Assembly (NCBI GenBank): GCA_032622095.1
Contig: CP136069.1
Coordinates: 70,953,319-71,017,318, forward strand
DNA length: 64,000 nt
Direction: 5' to 3'
Origin: Siphonodentalium dalli
Taxonomy: Eukaryota > Mollusca > Scaphopoda > Gadilida > Siphonodentaliidae
The position numbers were made by a program, and so were the translations under genes. The notes under the pieces are model-generated. The model made no database searches, was not told the origin of the DNA, and worked only from the letters and a program-made list of their open reading frames with translations. Position 1 is the stretch's first letter; each line of letters starts with the position of its first letter. Positions 45,802 to 57,235 of the stretch are shown in pieces.

Positions 45802-46440
45802 TTGGTATATATAGAAGGGCTGTATGGCCATTGGTGACTCTATGGTTATGGGTGTGGTGTATATGTATATCTTTAATGGCTAAATGGCCATGGGTGTGGT
45901 CTACTAGGTATACAGGGAATAACCTTGGACCAATGCTGGAGTGAATAGGTATACAAGGAGTGATTGTGTGGTAATACATTTGGTGTATGATTGTCATGGT
46001 GATGTGTATATTCAAACCCGAGTAAGCGGGGTATTGGTATATATAGGACTGTATGGCCATAGGGCATGGGTTGTATATACACACTTGGAATGAATCTATG
46101 GTTATGTGTGTGGTGTATATGTATATATTGAGTGGCTATATGACCATGGGTGTGGCGACTATGTATACAGGGAGCGACTATGGCCAATGTTGGCGTGAAC
46201 GGGTATACAAAGAGTCATAAATGTGGTGTATGCTTGTCATGGGCGAGGTTCGTATTCAAGTTTGGAGTGCATGAATGGCCGAGTGTGCAGTGTAATGGAA
46301 TATACAGAAGGGTTTTGTGACCATTGGCGATGTGTATACTATTTACACATGGAGTGACTCTGGTCAGGAGTGGGGTGTATATGTATATATTTAGTGGTTA
46401 TATAGTCATGGGTGTGGCAAATATGTATACACGCTCATTC

Positions 46441-46784
46441 TTTGGTCATGTCCTGACTCATCAGGCATAAATAATTCTAAGTCCAATAATCTTCATTGGA
46501 ATCAGCTGAAAAAATGTAGTTTACCTGAAATATTTGTAATTTTGTAAATATGACCACATATTGTCAATTGGAATATTTTAGTGGGTTGCTGTGTCGTGAT
46601 AAAATCAGGTTCCCATGGCAACGACATAAAATATTTGAAGAAAACAAATTAACGAAAGGGTCAATGACACTGCAGCTCAACTTGGAGAGGGGATAATTTC
46701 ACGTGTTACAGCTAATGGAACGATTATGTATGTGGCTAGTTGAAATGTCTAAGTACTAGCTATCAACATGAAGAAATATTTATA
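46441..46784. other. Non-coding stretch
   Basis: AT-rich sequence between the minisatellite and the 165-bp array. Nothing is recognised. Confidence 0.35.
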
Positions 46785-47250
46785 AAGTAAAATCCAATAT
46801 GGCCGCTGGCGTTCATTTTTTTCCAATGAAATTCAAAAGCATTTGATAGATCTGGTAAATTAACATCAAGATAAATATGAAGTTTGGTGATGATCGGATG
46901 AGGGAAGTGGACGGTAGTGTGTGCTAAAGGATTTAGTAATGCAAAGAGTAAAATCCAAAATGGCTGCCGTTGGCATGTTTATAAAATGAAATTTATAAAC
47001 ATTAGATTACTCCCACCTTGTGGCCATCCCGAAGATCCATGTGAAGTTTAGTGACGATCGGACAAGTAGGGTGTCGTTAGTAGGGTGTACCAAAATGATT
47101 TAGGCATACAAAGAGTAAAATCCAAGTTGCTGCTGGCGGCCATGTTTTTTGACAAATTTCAGAAAATATTGATGACTCCCATCTGGATGTCACCTCGAAG
47201 ATCCATATGAAGTTTGGTGACGATCGCATAAGAGATGTGACCTGTTTGGT
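46785..47250. repeat. Tandem repeat, about 164-bp unit, 3 copies
   Basis: AGTAAAATCCAA starts at 46785, 46946 and 47113 (periods 161 and 167). Each unit has ATGGCCGCTGGCG-like words, CATATGAAGTTTGGTGA and GACGATCGGA. A diverged relative lies at 49340-49510 (CTATATGAAGTTTCATGACA). Confidence 0.8.
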
Positions 47251-47339
47251 TTGCTAAAGGAATATGTTGACGAAAACACTGATGCACGGGGGACGACCAT
47301 CCCATGGCAATATTATAGTTAAAATTTGACATTTTTCAA

Positions 47340-47850
47340 GTTGAGGTAACAATTTATTGGAAATGAATAACTGCCATAAAAAGTATCTGATCCGAACTAG
47401 TAAAAGACTCGAATGACTATTCAATAGAGAGCAATACTGCTTCAGTAATGTTAACATAATGTTAGTTGTGTGTTGGAACATTGTGAGCATTAATTTTGCA
47501 AGAACTGATATAAACCTGTTTATGTGGGCTTTGCTAGTTTTAGGTCATATATCAATCATATCCATCGCAAATTCCCCAACTCACAGCTTTCTCTAATATT
47601 GTGGCCTATTTACAGTTGATTGCTCCATGCTTGGGTGCATGGCCTGCATACCGACACTGTATTCACTGGTTATTGAATGTAACTGTTGTTCCAAATGGCT
47701 GCTCTCAATTTTCCAGCACACAGCTAACATTATGTTAAAATTATTGAAGCAGTGTTGTTCTCTAGTAAATAGTCCTTCGAGCCTTTTACTAGTTCAGATC
47801 ATGTACTGTTTATGGCAATGGTTTATTTCCAATAATTTGTTATACTTGCG
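47340..47850. repeat. Large inverted repeat, arms about 150 bp
   Basis: The left arm (47340-47490) contains AACAATTTATTGGAAATGAA, AACTAGTAAAAGACTCGAA and TAACATAATGTTAG. The right arm (47700-47850) returns CTAACATTATGTTA, TCGAGCCTTTTACTAGTT and CCAATAATTTGTTA. The spacer is about 210 bp. Both arms encode a similar hydrophobic peptide (SSLLLV), a consequence of the inversion. Confidence 0.8.
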
Positions 47851-48480
47851 GAGAACCCTCCTCGAAAACTTTCCTTTCTAAAATATGATTTTAGTCAACT
47901 TTGTGACATTTTTATTGTTATATAATATGCTTGATGTGATCTCAGGTACCATAGATTCTTTCAGGCGGTTTAACAATTAACTATATTTATATGTAGGTCC
48001 GTCTGAATTTCCACTTCCTGAGATAGCTCAGGTGTGGAAACCCCTTGAGTCGGGTTTGATCGTGACTTTTGTATTTGTATAAACACAAGGCTCGTCAGAT
48101 TTTCAACTGTAAGCTTTTGCTTTTTCAACTGTTCCCCAAATAGTTAATGTCATTGACATAGGAACTATATTTTATCTGTATATATGACCCCTCGTCTAGG
48201 CACACCCTCTAAAAAGTTTCCACCATAACGAAGACACAGTTAAGTGCAGTATCGTGTTTGTCCTCTCACTGGGGACTGTACTGTCACAATTACAATAACA
48301 CGGTAGTACTTAAAATTCAGATTAAAATGTGATTAAAATGTGCCATATACCAAATTGAACATGGTGATTTGACCCTAATTTGTTTTTGCATTATGGTGGG
48401 GATTGACTTCCATGGCTAATGCACTAAGGGTAGCATAATATGAAACAACTGACAAACAAATTGCCCAAAATATCACATTT
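47851..48480. other. Non-coding stretch
   Basis: No gene is recognised. Phrases such as AGTTTCCACCATAACGAAGA suggest old invertebrate repeats. Confidence 0.3.
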
Positions 48481-49060
48481 TCCCCAATAACCTTGACCTT
48501 GGCAACTGACCTTGACCCTATATGTCTTAGTGACCCAGACCATTAATGAGTTAACTATGAGTTAACATAATTTTTTTTTTTTTATTCAAATATATGGTGC
48601 CGTTGTCATGGAAACCTGAATTTATAACGACATTGGACCCACCCCACATGGGCACGTCCTCCAAAAAGTTTTCCCTATAACTAACCAACATATATTTGTA
48701 TAAATTTCATGCTTTAATAAATAAATTCACAATTCAACCCTTAAAGGACACCAGATAAGTAAATAACTCTACAATATACACAAAATCAGGATATCTTGGG
48801 AAATAAATGTTTTTGACCAATTTTGGAAAATGGCCACAAAGTTTAGAGGCCTATATCTCAAGACTACCTTATCGGTTGCAACAATAACACAGCTCTCCTT
48901 GTAGCCTGTATGCTTTAGATTATTTCCGAGTAAAGATAACGTATTCAAAACTGATATACAAACTCAGTTGGTAGAAAATGTATGACCCGATATGAAAAAG
49001 CCAATATTTTGGTCAATGACCTTGACCTTTGTATATGACCTTGACCTCTAGATGTGAAAT
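48481..49060 (-). repeat. TGACCTTGACCTT-bearing interspersed repeats, incl. family J copy 2
   Basis: CCTTGACCTTGGCAACTGACC at 48491 and TGACCTTGACCTTTG with GACCTTGACCTCT at 49017-49045 give several AGGTCA half-sites on the minus strand. The 48810-49060 part is an inverse copy of 38937-39160. Confidence 0.55.
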
Positions 49061-49800
49061 CTTCAGTGTCAAATGAAAGCCCACAAGGTTAGCACCCCAT
49101 ATCAATGCCAACATAGAGTTACCGCATTAAACTGTCTTGGTATAGACCATTATAGGCATATTTTGTATACAGGCCAAAAACACTCTCCGTTGCCATGGAA
49201 ACACACATTTTCCAGACTAAGCTACACTGCCCCAGTATGCCCCAGCACTGACATCAACTTCAAATTATGAGCGTTGTGAAAACCTTTGGTAGAATTTGCC
49301 CACCAAATTGGTACCATTTTTCATTTTTGGGGAGCCTGGCTCATGGACTAATGTGCATGGATGGGAACAAACAATTCCAGATAAACAGGATGGCTGTTGT
49401 CGGCCATTTTCTTTTTAATTTGAGAAAAAATAGACAAACCGCCCCACAAATCTATATGAAGTTTCATGACATTGCACGAGGGATGTGGCCAGTAGATTGT
49501 CCCGAAAAAATTAGTCATGCAAAGACTAAGTCCCATTTACATGTACATAACAAGAGCCGTAACTCTGGAAAAATCGATTGACGAAACCTGCTGTTTATAA
49601 ATACCATGTCCATCAGTTTGCTTCCACCACATACCGAAGATAATTAACATCAGACTGGCGATGACCAACATAGAGAGCTTCGAATTTGTTACGGACGGAC
49701 GGCTCCATGGACGGTTTGACGGACTCACGATCCGACTCACGGACGGACGGATAGATCCGCCCATTTCTACATCCCCCGCCAAACGTCGCCTGCGTGTGGC
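49061..49800. repeat. Invertebrate-style repeats
   Basis: It includes a relative of the 164-bp unit (49340-49510) and the AACAAGAGCCGTAACTCTGG ... ACGGACGGACGG ... CATCCCCCGCC series at 49549-49790, a familiar layout of mollusc-type repeats. Short frames are not supported. Confidence 0.5.
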
Positions 49801-51099
49801 AGTCATGGATGACAATGACAAGAACATCGAAGTATTAAGTGCATAATTGTATGTATTGCTCTCATAGCAAGGTCGTAGCGAAATGTACGGGTCTTGCATG
49901 GCTATGGAGGGGGCTGAGTATCACGTGTAACATTCCAAATGAACTGGGAGACTTGGTGGTAAATTTCAACTGCATCACATAATATCCACCTATACCGAGA
50001 AATTTCTGTGACAATCACCCCTTTTGTGTTGGAATTGTCAGAATAGCGGTACCCGGTATTGATGTACTTGTCAAATGTCGATCCAAGGATGCATGATGGG
50101 AAGGACAAACAAGCAATTTCCTGCTATAGTTAGATTGGTATTGAGGCAGACGGAAATTCACGATACTGAGTATTGTTATAAGTTCTATATATACAGATGA
50201 AAACTTCTTTGTATTCCAAGTTCATGCTTATTGTTTCCACTATTATTTAAAGCGTCAGTTTAATTTCTGCTGTGTTTCCAACCCGATGTCAGTGTAAAGA
50301 TTTCCAAATGTATTGGTACGCGCGTAAAGGAGCGTAAATCCCAATCGCTTCTGATTTTGTGAATGTACCGACACCCACGCCATCAGTTGAAGCCCTCTTG
50401 GTTGTAAGTCTAGCACGACGGGAAAGTTTCACTTTTCTCTGTTACACGTGCCGTGGTAATCACTGAGACACGAAACATGTTTGCGTATTTTATAATACAC
50501 CAGTCTCAACCCGTAATTAACTATATGAGACAATGCGATAATTACGCTTATTCAGTCCGGAGCTGCGTTGCCTTCCGCTAAGCCGAGGTTAGACAAACAA
50601 ACTCATTTTACCGGCTTACTCCATGTCGCGTTGTTTGTGTTTTGTATAAAAGATAGCTTTTCAAAGATGTTGAATTCTGTTATTTTCTCCACAAAGATTT
50701 ATGATCCACAGTTTCACAATTTAATATACTTAGAATTTCGTAACAACTTGCTTCTTGTGCTGTGAAGCAATATAGCTAACAGGACATCCCGTGAGTCGTT
50801 TCAGATTGTTGAAGGTGTCTTGGGTTACTTTGGGTTACTTTAATTCCAAACATCTTGATACAACATATTACAGCTGAAGGGGTCACTCTCACCAAAAAAA
50901 GTGCTGAAGGGTACACATGTTTTGAAAATGTGTTGTTGAAGGGTACACATGTTTTGAAATCTCCGTCTAAATTAATGTATTATTATATTGATATCGTTTT
51001 GTAATAAATGGTATCCAGGGGCACTAATAAGTAGAATAACATACAAAGATAACCATTAATTTTATGAGATACTGGCTGACTGTGATATAAAAAAAAAAA
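49801..51099. other. Mostly non-coding stretch
   Basis: At 50880-50960 a short tandem pair (GAAGGGTACACATGTTTTGAA twice, 26-27 bp apart) and GGGTTACTTTGGGTTACTTT at 50822. No gene is recognised. Confidence 0.35.
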
Positions 51100-51129
51100 A
51101 TTCTCAATTTACTCAAACATGTTTGTTCC

Positions 51130-52140
51130 ATACGCGTAGTGTCCCACATGCAAGCAACGGGCAATTTTTCTTTTGGAACAATAGATTGTTTCGGAGGAAA
51201 TATCTCAACGGCAGAAGCTGTATCTATAACCTGCGCTACATCTTTTGGGACAGGAATAATACCAGTCGCCTCAACTTGTGTTGCTAGCGATGTACTAACG
51301 AGTTTAGTTTGACTGTGTCTGAGTGCTGGCATCAACACACTTTTTTGAAGACAAGATTGTTGAGTATGTGACATGTGGAATGGATGGTCGAGGACCAACT
51401 ATTTTCTTAGCATCTAAATGACAGATATTCCTAGCATATATATCTATGACAGATGCTTCTCAGCTTTACATCGTTGAATCTTGACTTCATGGTCCCAAAT
51501 GGAACATGGGTGATCCATTGCAGCATGTGAACCTTGACCGGTTGAACATCTTTTAAAGATTCGTACACTCGTTATGATCATGACCAGAAATAGACCATCG
51601 TGCACATATGGTTTCTTTACTTTTACAATGTTCCTCGTCAGGGCCATACCCCTGACATTTAAAACATCGCAATGGCTTTGGAACAAATGTGCTTAATTCC
51701 ATCTGCATATCCAACTTTCAATGTCGGTGGATGTTCGCACCGGTTGAATGTCAGAAGATAACTATTCAGAGGAACATTTAGTTCATTGACAGTCTTTGTA
51801 AATATACGGTCTGCTGTAACTCCCTGTGGTGCCAACTCCGCCAATATTTCTGATTCCAAAGAATCAGCTATATCTCGGTTTTGCAACACAGCTCTGCTAC
51901 TATTCAATGTCTTGTGAGGAGTAACCAACACTGGTGTCTGTGCTATAGTTGCTAACTGCATTAGAGCATCATATTTAACTTATTTGAACAATCAATCAAG
52001 AGAGAGCCACTGATTGGTTTAACAGATCTAGATTTCAATTGTCCAGCAATGCTTTGCAGCGTGTTATCAATGACAAAGATAGGCCTTTTCATATTTGGGT
52101 CAAAGCCGAGAACAATTACTGAGGGAATATCACAGGATCA
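51130..52140 (-). pseudogene. LINE ORF1 (gag-like, zinc-knuckle) pseudogene
   Basis: On the minus strand the order is that of the gag-like ORF1 of Jockey-type LINEs in marine invertebrates: RPIFVIDNTLQSIAGQLKS, VTPHKTLNSSRAVLQ, ILAELAPQGVTADRIFTK, NSYLLTFNR, LKVGY, then (after a frameshift near 51660) RCFKCQGYGPDEEHC, ICARWSISGHDHNEC and CCNGSPMF. The first knuckle has Pro where His is expected (GH to GP) and the second has Trp for its second Cys (CARC to CARW). In-frame stops and frameshifts follow. The protein would bind element RNA; this copy is dead. The matching ORF2 is not adjacent. Confidence 0.75.
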
Positions 52141-52164
52141 TTGGAACGTGGTGAGTCATCATTC

Positions 52165-52493
52165 TTACGAGCAATACGTTGTTTTTTTTATTTGAATTGC
52201 CATACAAAAAGCAAAAAAACGACAACTAGCCCAGCAGCCGCCGTGGACTATACCCTTCGCATTCAGGTCGGACCAAAGACTGGTACATAGCGGAAGCGGT
52301 GACCGGTATAGCCACTGCATATAGTAGCCCCCCGGTACCTCTCCACAGTGAGACAAGCGTGAATACATGATTCAAAACTCATCAGGACGAACGCAAAAGA
52401 GAAGGAGAGAACAGAAAACATCATACGTGAATAAAAACCCAGAAGACAATATTTCAAACAGCAGACGGGCAATACAAACATATAACACAAATT
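52165..52493. other. Unassigned DNA upstream of the gag pseudogene
   Basis: It could be 5' sequence of the same element, but no promoter or second frame is clear. Confidence 0.3.
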
Positions 52494-52655
52494 GAATCTG
52501 AAACACCGTGGAGAGGTGTGACTAGCCGATTGATTGAGCCCAGTTAACTCAACCATCCGTGATGTAGGACCAAGTATCATGAGCTAAGTCGTATCCACAG
52601 GTCGATGCCTCACGTGATACAGCCGCCCTATAGTACCTCCACGGCTGATTGATTG
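52494..52655. repeat. Repeat G, copy 1
   Basis: TCTGAAACACCGTGGAGAGG, GACTAGCCGATTGATTGAGC, TCACGTGATACAGCCGCCCT occur in the same order at 60966-61128. The right end reads GATTGATTGATGGTTTATTT, which on the minus strand is an AAATAAACCATCAATCAATC tail, LINE/SINE-like. Confidence 0.75.
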
Positions 52656-53576
52656 ATGGTTTATTTCCAGCCATTTGTATATGGTACAAGGAAAATATAT
52701 AACATATAGTGACATGCATAATGTAGAACATATATACACGTATATACAATTATCCACCCGCGAACATATTAAATGAATACAATTTCGATTACCATCGACA
52801 ATTGCTTATATAACCATACCCCAAAATATAAAGAATCAATATATACCGTGTAAAAGTAAAATTAGTTCACCGTCTAACTGCGAATGCTCGAATGACTTTG
52901 TTTTAATTATGGTGCTCGACAATATATCATGGGTCGAGAAATAGGGGCTACTACTTAATCTTAAGCATGCTATATGCTGGGGTATATCATCGTTAGCGTT
53001 GCGTGTAATATAAATAGAGTATACTCATGTATAAGAGGTAATTAAGTCATCAAATATCCTCAAAATATACTCCTACGCCACACCTCACGGGTTGCACCCC
53101 ACGGCGAGTGAATGGGTGCCCCTCGCAATGGGGCGGGGGCTTTTCTACCCCGGGCCCACACGGGTGTGAATATCCGAAATTATCGATCAATTAATCTCAA
53201 GATCCACATCATGTGCAGGTTCATGTTTCCTCATGAGTATGTCGCCGCAAATAAACATTGGCATTTAATGTATGTAACCCTCAACATAATATTTGTATCC
53301 TTGTTGTGATTTCAGCGAAGTCCCAGTAGAACTAAAGCAATCCAGCGACTGGTGGTAATTTCACACAAGTTGAAACACGTCAGACATATCGCTGTTTGTT
53401 TGTCTAACCCGCTATAGTTCAGTCCGGCAATATATATATATGGCAGGCGTGGTTATCTCTGCTGTATATGGCACGGTGAATTGTGGACGTGTAAGACATG
53501 TGTAATGAATTACATGACGCACAATTCAATAATGTATTCGCTGCACAGATCGGTGATTTTCTCGTTGTACATGTAC
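52656..53576. other. Mostly non-coding stretch with a repeat G satellite piece
   Basis: At 53069-53170 CCACACCTCACGGGTTGCAC then CCCACGGC and CCCCTCGCA match 61129-61200, so part of the repeat G/L1-like neighbourhood is duplicated here. Otherwise nothing is recognised. Confidence 0.35.
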
Positions 53577-54069
53577 ATTACCAGTCAGAAGAAGTAGTAT
53601 ATTGAGGCGCGCCTTTGTTGCGATATTGAGTGCGCTTAAATTCGAAAAAGGCGCGATTATAGTGCAATACCAAATATCTGTCGCGCCTATTATTGCGATA
53701 TTGAACACAAAATATTGCGATATCAAGCACGCTAAATTTCATACAGACGAGATAGTGTTATATTTATATTACATGTATATAAATACTGCGCATATAGTGC
53801 ACATATAGCATTTACAACTATAATTATATACAAATCTAAAACATTGTCTCCATCTATGCAATAAACAATATATATAGAAGAAGCAATAATTTGATTTAAA
53901 TCTCACAATTTTGAGCGCAAGATGTTGCAATATTAAGTGCGATATTAAGCGAAAAATATTGCAATAATATCGCAAGCGCCGCGCTTATAAGCGTTTCCAC
54001 ATGCAATATTATTGCGATATTGGGCGGGAAAATAGCGCGCTTAATATACCACTTCTTTTGACTGGTACT
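53577..54069. mobile_element. TA-flanked foldback element rich in GCGATATT
   Basis: Left CCAGTCAGAAGAAGTAGTAT and right ATACCACTTCTTTTGACTGG are inverse copies (about 33 bp with further pairing inward through GCGCGC), flanked by TA on both sides. This fits a Tc1/mariner-type MITE of about 490 bp. The body repeats TTGCGATATTGAG, GCAATATTAAG and related words more than ten times in both orientations, with GCGCC blocks between. No protein is encoded. Confidence 0.75.
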
Positions 54070-54494
54070 GTACCATGCCTTGCTGTACGTCAAGCTCCAT
54101 GCAGGGTTTACCTCCCTTGATGACTCGTCTCGGTAATACAGAAAGGAAGTATGACTGGTGCGCTCTGGGAGAGATTGGCTGTACGTAAGTCCCGATTCAA
54201 TGTGAGTCCAGAAAAGGCGGTTATTGGCAAACGAAATTAAATTGACAGGAGGGACATGTAGACAGAAAGCAATGGAAGAGCAGTAACTCTAAACACAAAA
54301 GCTTTTAGTTATAAGCAGTCACGCAAAATTGATTTACGCGCTTGTTAGTTGACGCTGCTGGTGTACGAAGTGTTGATTTATGAGACCAGATAAATATACT
54401 ACCCGTTAGTTGCACCCATGGTGGGTGGTGTTCCACAAGATAATCCGTATCAGCTGTCACCCTGTTAATGCTTGTTTATACAGTTAGGGAATAT
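54070..54494. other. Non-coding stretch
   Basis: Nothing recognised beyond a phrase TTTACCTCCCTTGATGACTC that resembles the 33-bp minisatellite word. Confidence 0.35.
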
Positions 54495-56056
54495 ATACAT
54501 TTAAAGTGATGCGAAACACTCCAGTAGGGTGAAACACTCCGGTAGGGTGATCAAATAGAAATGGAGAATAATCTTGCTCAACGTAGTTATTTATTACGAA
54601 TATTATATACTCCAAATTGACAAAACACACCGCCATTCTTATTTATTATATGATCATAAGTTTCTTTCACAATTCCTATGTTAAAACATAACGAAAACAT
54701 CGAGATATATAATGATGTTCACCTCATTAATCAAACAAGAGGTTAATATCAGTTCTGAGTGACGTCAGGTACTTCAGGGGTTAACATAACTTATTATCAG
54801 ACCTGAAAGTAGATAGCATTTTCCCAGTGACGTTCAACGTCACAACGTCTTGTCCAATCAAAGCGCATTTCATATAATAAAACAGTTATTGCATTGTTTC
54901 TTGGTTGACACGAGGAATTGTCAGCCCTTGGAAGTCAATATTCACCTCGGCCTACGGCCTTGGTGAATATTGACTTCCTCGGGTTGACAATTCCTCGTGT
55001 CAACCTCGAAACAATGCGATAACTGTATATTATTATATGGTCATAAGTTTCTTTCCCCAATTCCTATGTTAAAACGTAAAGAAACAATGAGATATCTAAC
55101 GATGTTCACCTCATTAATGAAACAACAGGTTAATAACAGTTCTGAGTGACGTCAGATACTTCAAAGGTTAACATAACTTATTATCAGACCTGGAAATAGA
55201 TCAGGTTTCCCATCGACGTTCAACGTCACAACGTCTTGTCCAATCAAAGTGTGTTTCATATAATAAAACAGTTATCGCATTGTTTCTTGGTTGACACGAG
55301 GAATTGTCAGCCCTTGGAAGTCAATATTCACCTCGGCCTACGGCCTTGGTGAATATTGTCTTCCCCGGGTTGACAATTCCTCATGTCAACCTCGAAACAA
55401 TGCGATAATTGTATATTATTATATGATCATAAGTTTCTTTCCCAATTCCTATGTTAAAACATAACGAAAAATTTGAGATATCTAACGATGTTCACCTCAT
55501 TAATCAAACAAGAGGTTAATAACAGTTCTGAATGACGTCAGATAATCCAGGGGTTAACATAACCTATTATCAGACCTGAAAATAGATAGGAATTTCCCAG
55601 CGACGTTCAACGTCACAACGTCTTGTCCAATCAAAGCGCGTTTCATATAATAAAACAGTTATCGCATTGTTTCTTGGTAGACACGAGGAATTGTCAGCCC
55701 TTGGAAGTCAATATTCACCTCGGCCTACGGCCTAAGCTTGGTGAATATTGATTTCCTCGGATTGACAATTCCTCGTGTCAACCTCGAAACAATGCGACAA
55801 CTGTATAATATTAATTAAATCCAATGACTCTCGATGGCGAAATCATTTATTTTATCGCCGATAATTGCGACCCGAATCGAGATGTAAATATTTACAATTG
55901 ATCGTAGTTCGGACGATGTTTTCTATGCAGTGGTATTGTCGATTTCTTTGAAATCTTCGGCGATGATAGTAAAATGCTGTATTCCGCAGATTGGCACAAC
56001 GCCTGAGTAACTGATAAGTTGAATGCACTCGAACAAGTCCATCATGTGTCTTTAAA
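54495..56056. repeat. Repeat E, copy 2, split by a palindrome array
   Basis: The left part (54495-54650) and right part (55804-56056) together match 18097-18480: AAAGTGATGCGAAACACTCC, GGTAGGGTGATCAAA on one side, AATCGAGATGTAAATATTTA and CTCGAACAAGTCCAT on the other. The middle 1.15 kb is absent from copy 1. Confidence 0.85.
54651..55803. repeat. Three tandem copies of a 386-bp palindrome-bearing unit
   Basis: Units start at 54651, 55038 and 55424 (TGATCATAAGTTTCTTTC; periods 387 and 386). Each ends in a long hairpin: GTTATCGCATTGTTTC, TTGACACGAGGAATTGTCA and GAAGTCAATATTCACC pair with GGTGAATATTGACTTCC, TTGACAATTCCTCGTGTCAA and GAAACAATGCGATAACTG around a CGGCCTACGGCC loop. Each unit also has GACGTTCAACGTCACAACGT and GAGTGACGTCAG. 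No protein is encoded. Confidence 0.9.
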
Positions 56057-56363
56057 CATAAATATATGGTATAAATTTACCACACGCATCCGCAAGCCTC
56101 TTTCTGCAATAAGATACAATAAAGAGAGTTTATAGTAAAATAGTTCATGACATGATAATAATAAAGTGCGTTTATGTGGAAACTATAAATCACCTGAGTG
56201 TTTGATGTAACCCTCAAGCTAGGCTGCGTCCTCCATAATGGAAACTATCGAGCGTTTCAGTTGCATCTGTTCTTCACATTTAATTTCTCAACTGCATATT
56301 GGATATTTGCGCATATAGTTTCCGTTTTGGTTATAGACAACCAAAAATTTTTCACCCAATATG

Positions 56364-56553
56364 TTACTCACTCGCGGCCATTTGGGATCCACCATTTCCG
56401 GTTCCGTGGTTTCATAGATTCATCCATCACCGGTTCCGTGGAGTAGTATTTCCATATATGGAGCTTTTGAATTAATCATGACTTCCTTATATGGAAAATT
56501 AAGTAAAAACACGGAACCGGACCTGGTGGGTCCAAAATGGCCGCGAGTTGGTG
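56364..56553. repeat. Foldback, 190 bp
   Basis: CTCGCGGCCATTTGGGATCC then ACCATTTCCGGTTCCGTG at the left is the inverse of CACGGAACCGGACCTGGTGG then GTCCAAAATGGCCGCGAG at the right. Inside is a second small palindrome TCCATATATGGA and a direct pair of CGGTTCCGTGG words. Confidence 0.8.
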
Positions 56554-56919
56554 ATAGCGCATGCATGTTAGCGTTACACGGGTCTTGTGGAATACTGCTC
56601 AGCTGGGCTGCTGTTATAAGACACATTTTTTACTAAATCATTTCACAAATTTCTCTAGTATTCAAAATCATTTTCATATTAACAGGTATTAACTATTCTG
56701 AGTTCGTGAATTTCGCACATCTCTTTGTCCCTCTCGGTTATGCAATGCTGTCAAATAATCTATATTATAAACACTGATACAAATCGCGGCATTATTGTGT
56801 TGGTATATCACGTAGAATATTAGCCCATCATAATTATAAGTTGTCAGTTGAATCTACTCGCGTATTGTTTCTTCATTGTTCACCAGCCTGCTCTACCGAA
56901 ATCCGCACATAATCTGCAT

Positions 56920-57235
56920 ATAATAGAACTTGTTTGAGGTAGATAATCTGCTTAGAATCGCCTAATGTTGAGTCGTGCTGAAAATGAGAGAATTTTAGTC
57001 ACATTATCGACTCAATTTAGTCGATTTTAAGCAGATTATATGCGGACAATGAACCAAATAAGCCAACTAATGACTTTTCAGGCGTACGCTCTTTACTTGT
57101 GTTTTCACTGTGGCCCGCACCATAAAACGAGATAACGGATATGACTCCATTATCTGCTTATCTCAGGATCAAATAATAACATTATGTACCTATTTCATAT
57201 TATAGGTCGATTATGTGCGTATTTGCGCTAGGAAT
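56920..57235 (+). repeat. Family I foldback repeat, copy 2
   Basis: AGATAATCTGCTTAGAATCG at the left and CGATTTTAAGCAGATTATAT further on are inverted around GAGTCG/CGACTC words. It is followed by GGACAATGAACCAAATAAGC, GTACGCTCTTTAC and GTGGCCCGCACCATAA, then TTATAGGTCGATTATGTGCG. It is homologous to 62410-62680 and, in reverse, to 37062-37310. Confidence 0.85.

Larger units (their letters stand above)
44484..46440. repeat. Degenerate minisatellite field, right part
   Basis: It continues the left part: GGTGTATATGTATATC, GAGTGGCTATATGGCCATGG, GTGAATAGGTATACA. Units drift in length. At larger scale a block of roughly 1 kb (GGTATTGGTATATA ... GAGTGTGCGGGGTA) recurs at 44585, 45065 and 46025. A Helitron pair interrupts it at 45071-45801. 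Confidence 0.75.

Noticed and set aside
44530-46187. Frames with His/Thr/Ile or Tyr/Met runs
   Set aside because: Products of the GTATATGTATAC minisatellite.
47254-47881. Similar hydrophobic frames on opposite strands
   Set aside because: They are the two arms of an inverted repeat.
53069-53170. Possible tRNA or tRNA-derived SINE head because of GGGTTGCACCCC-type stems
   Set aside because: No A/B box pair or cloverleaf could be fitted; it is shared with the repeat G/L1-like region.
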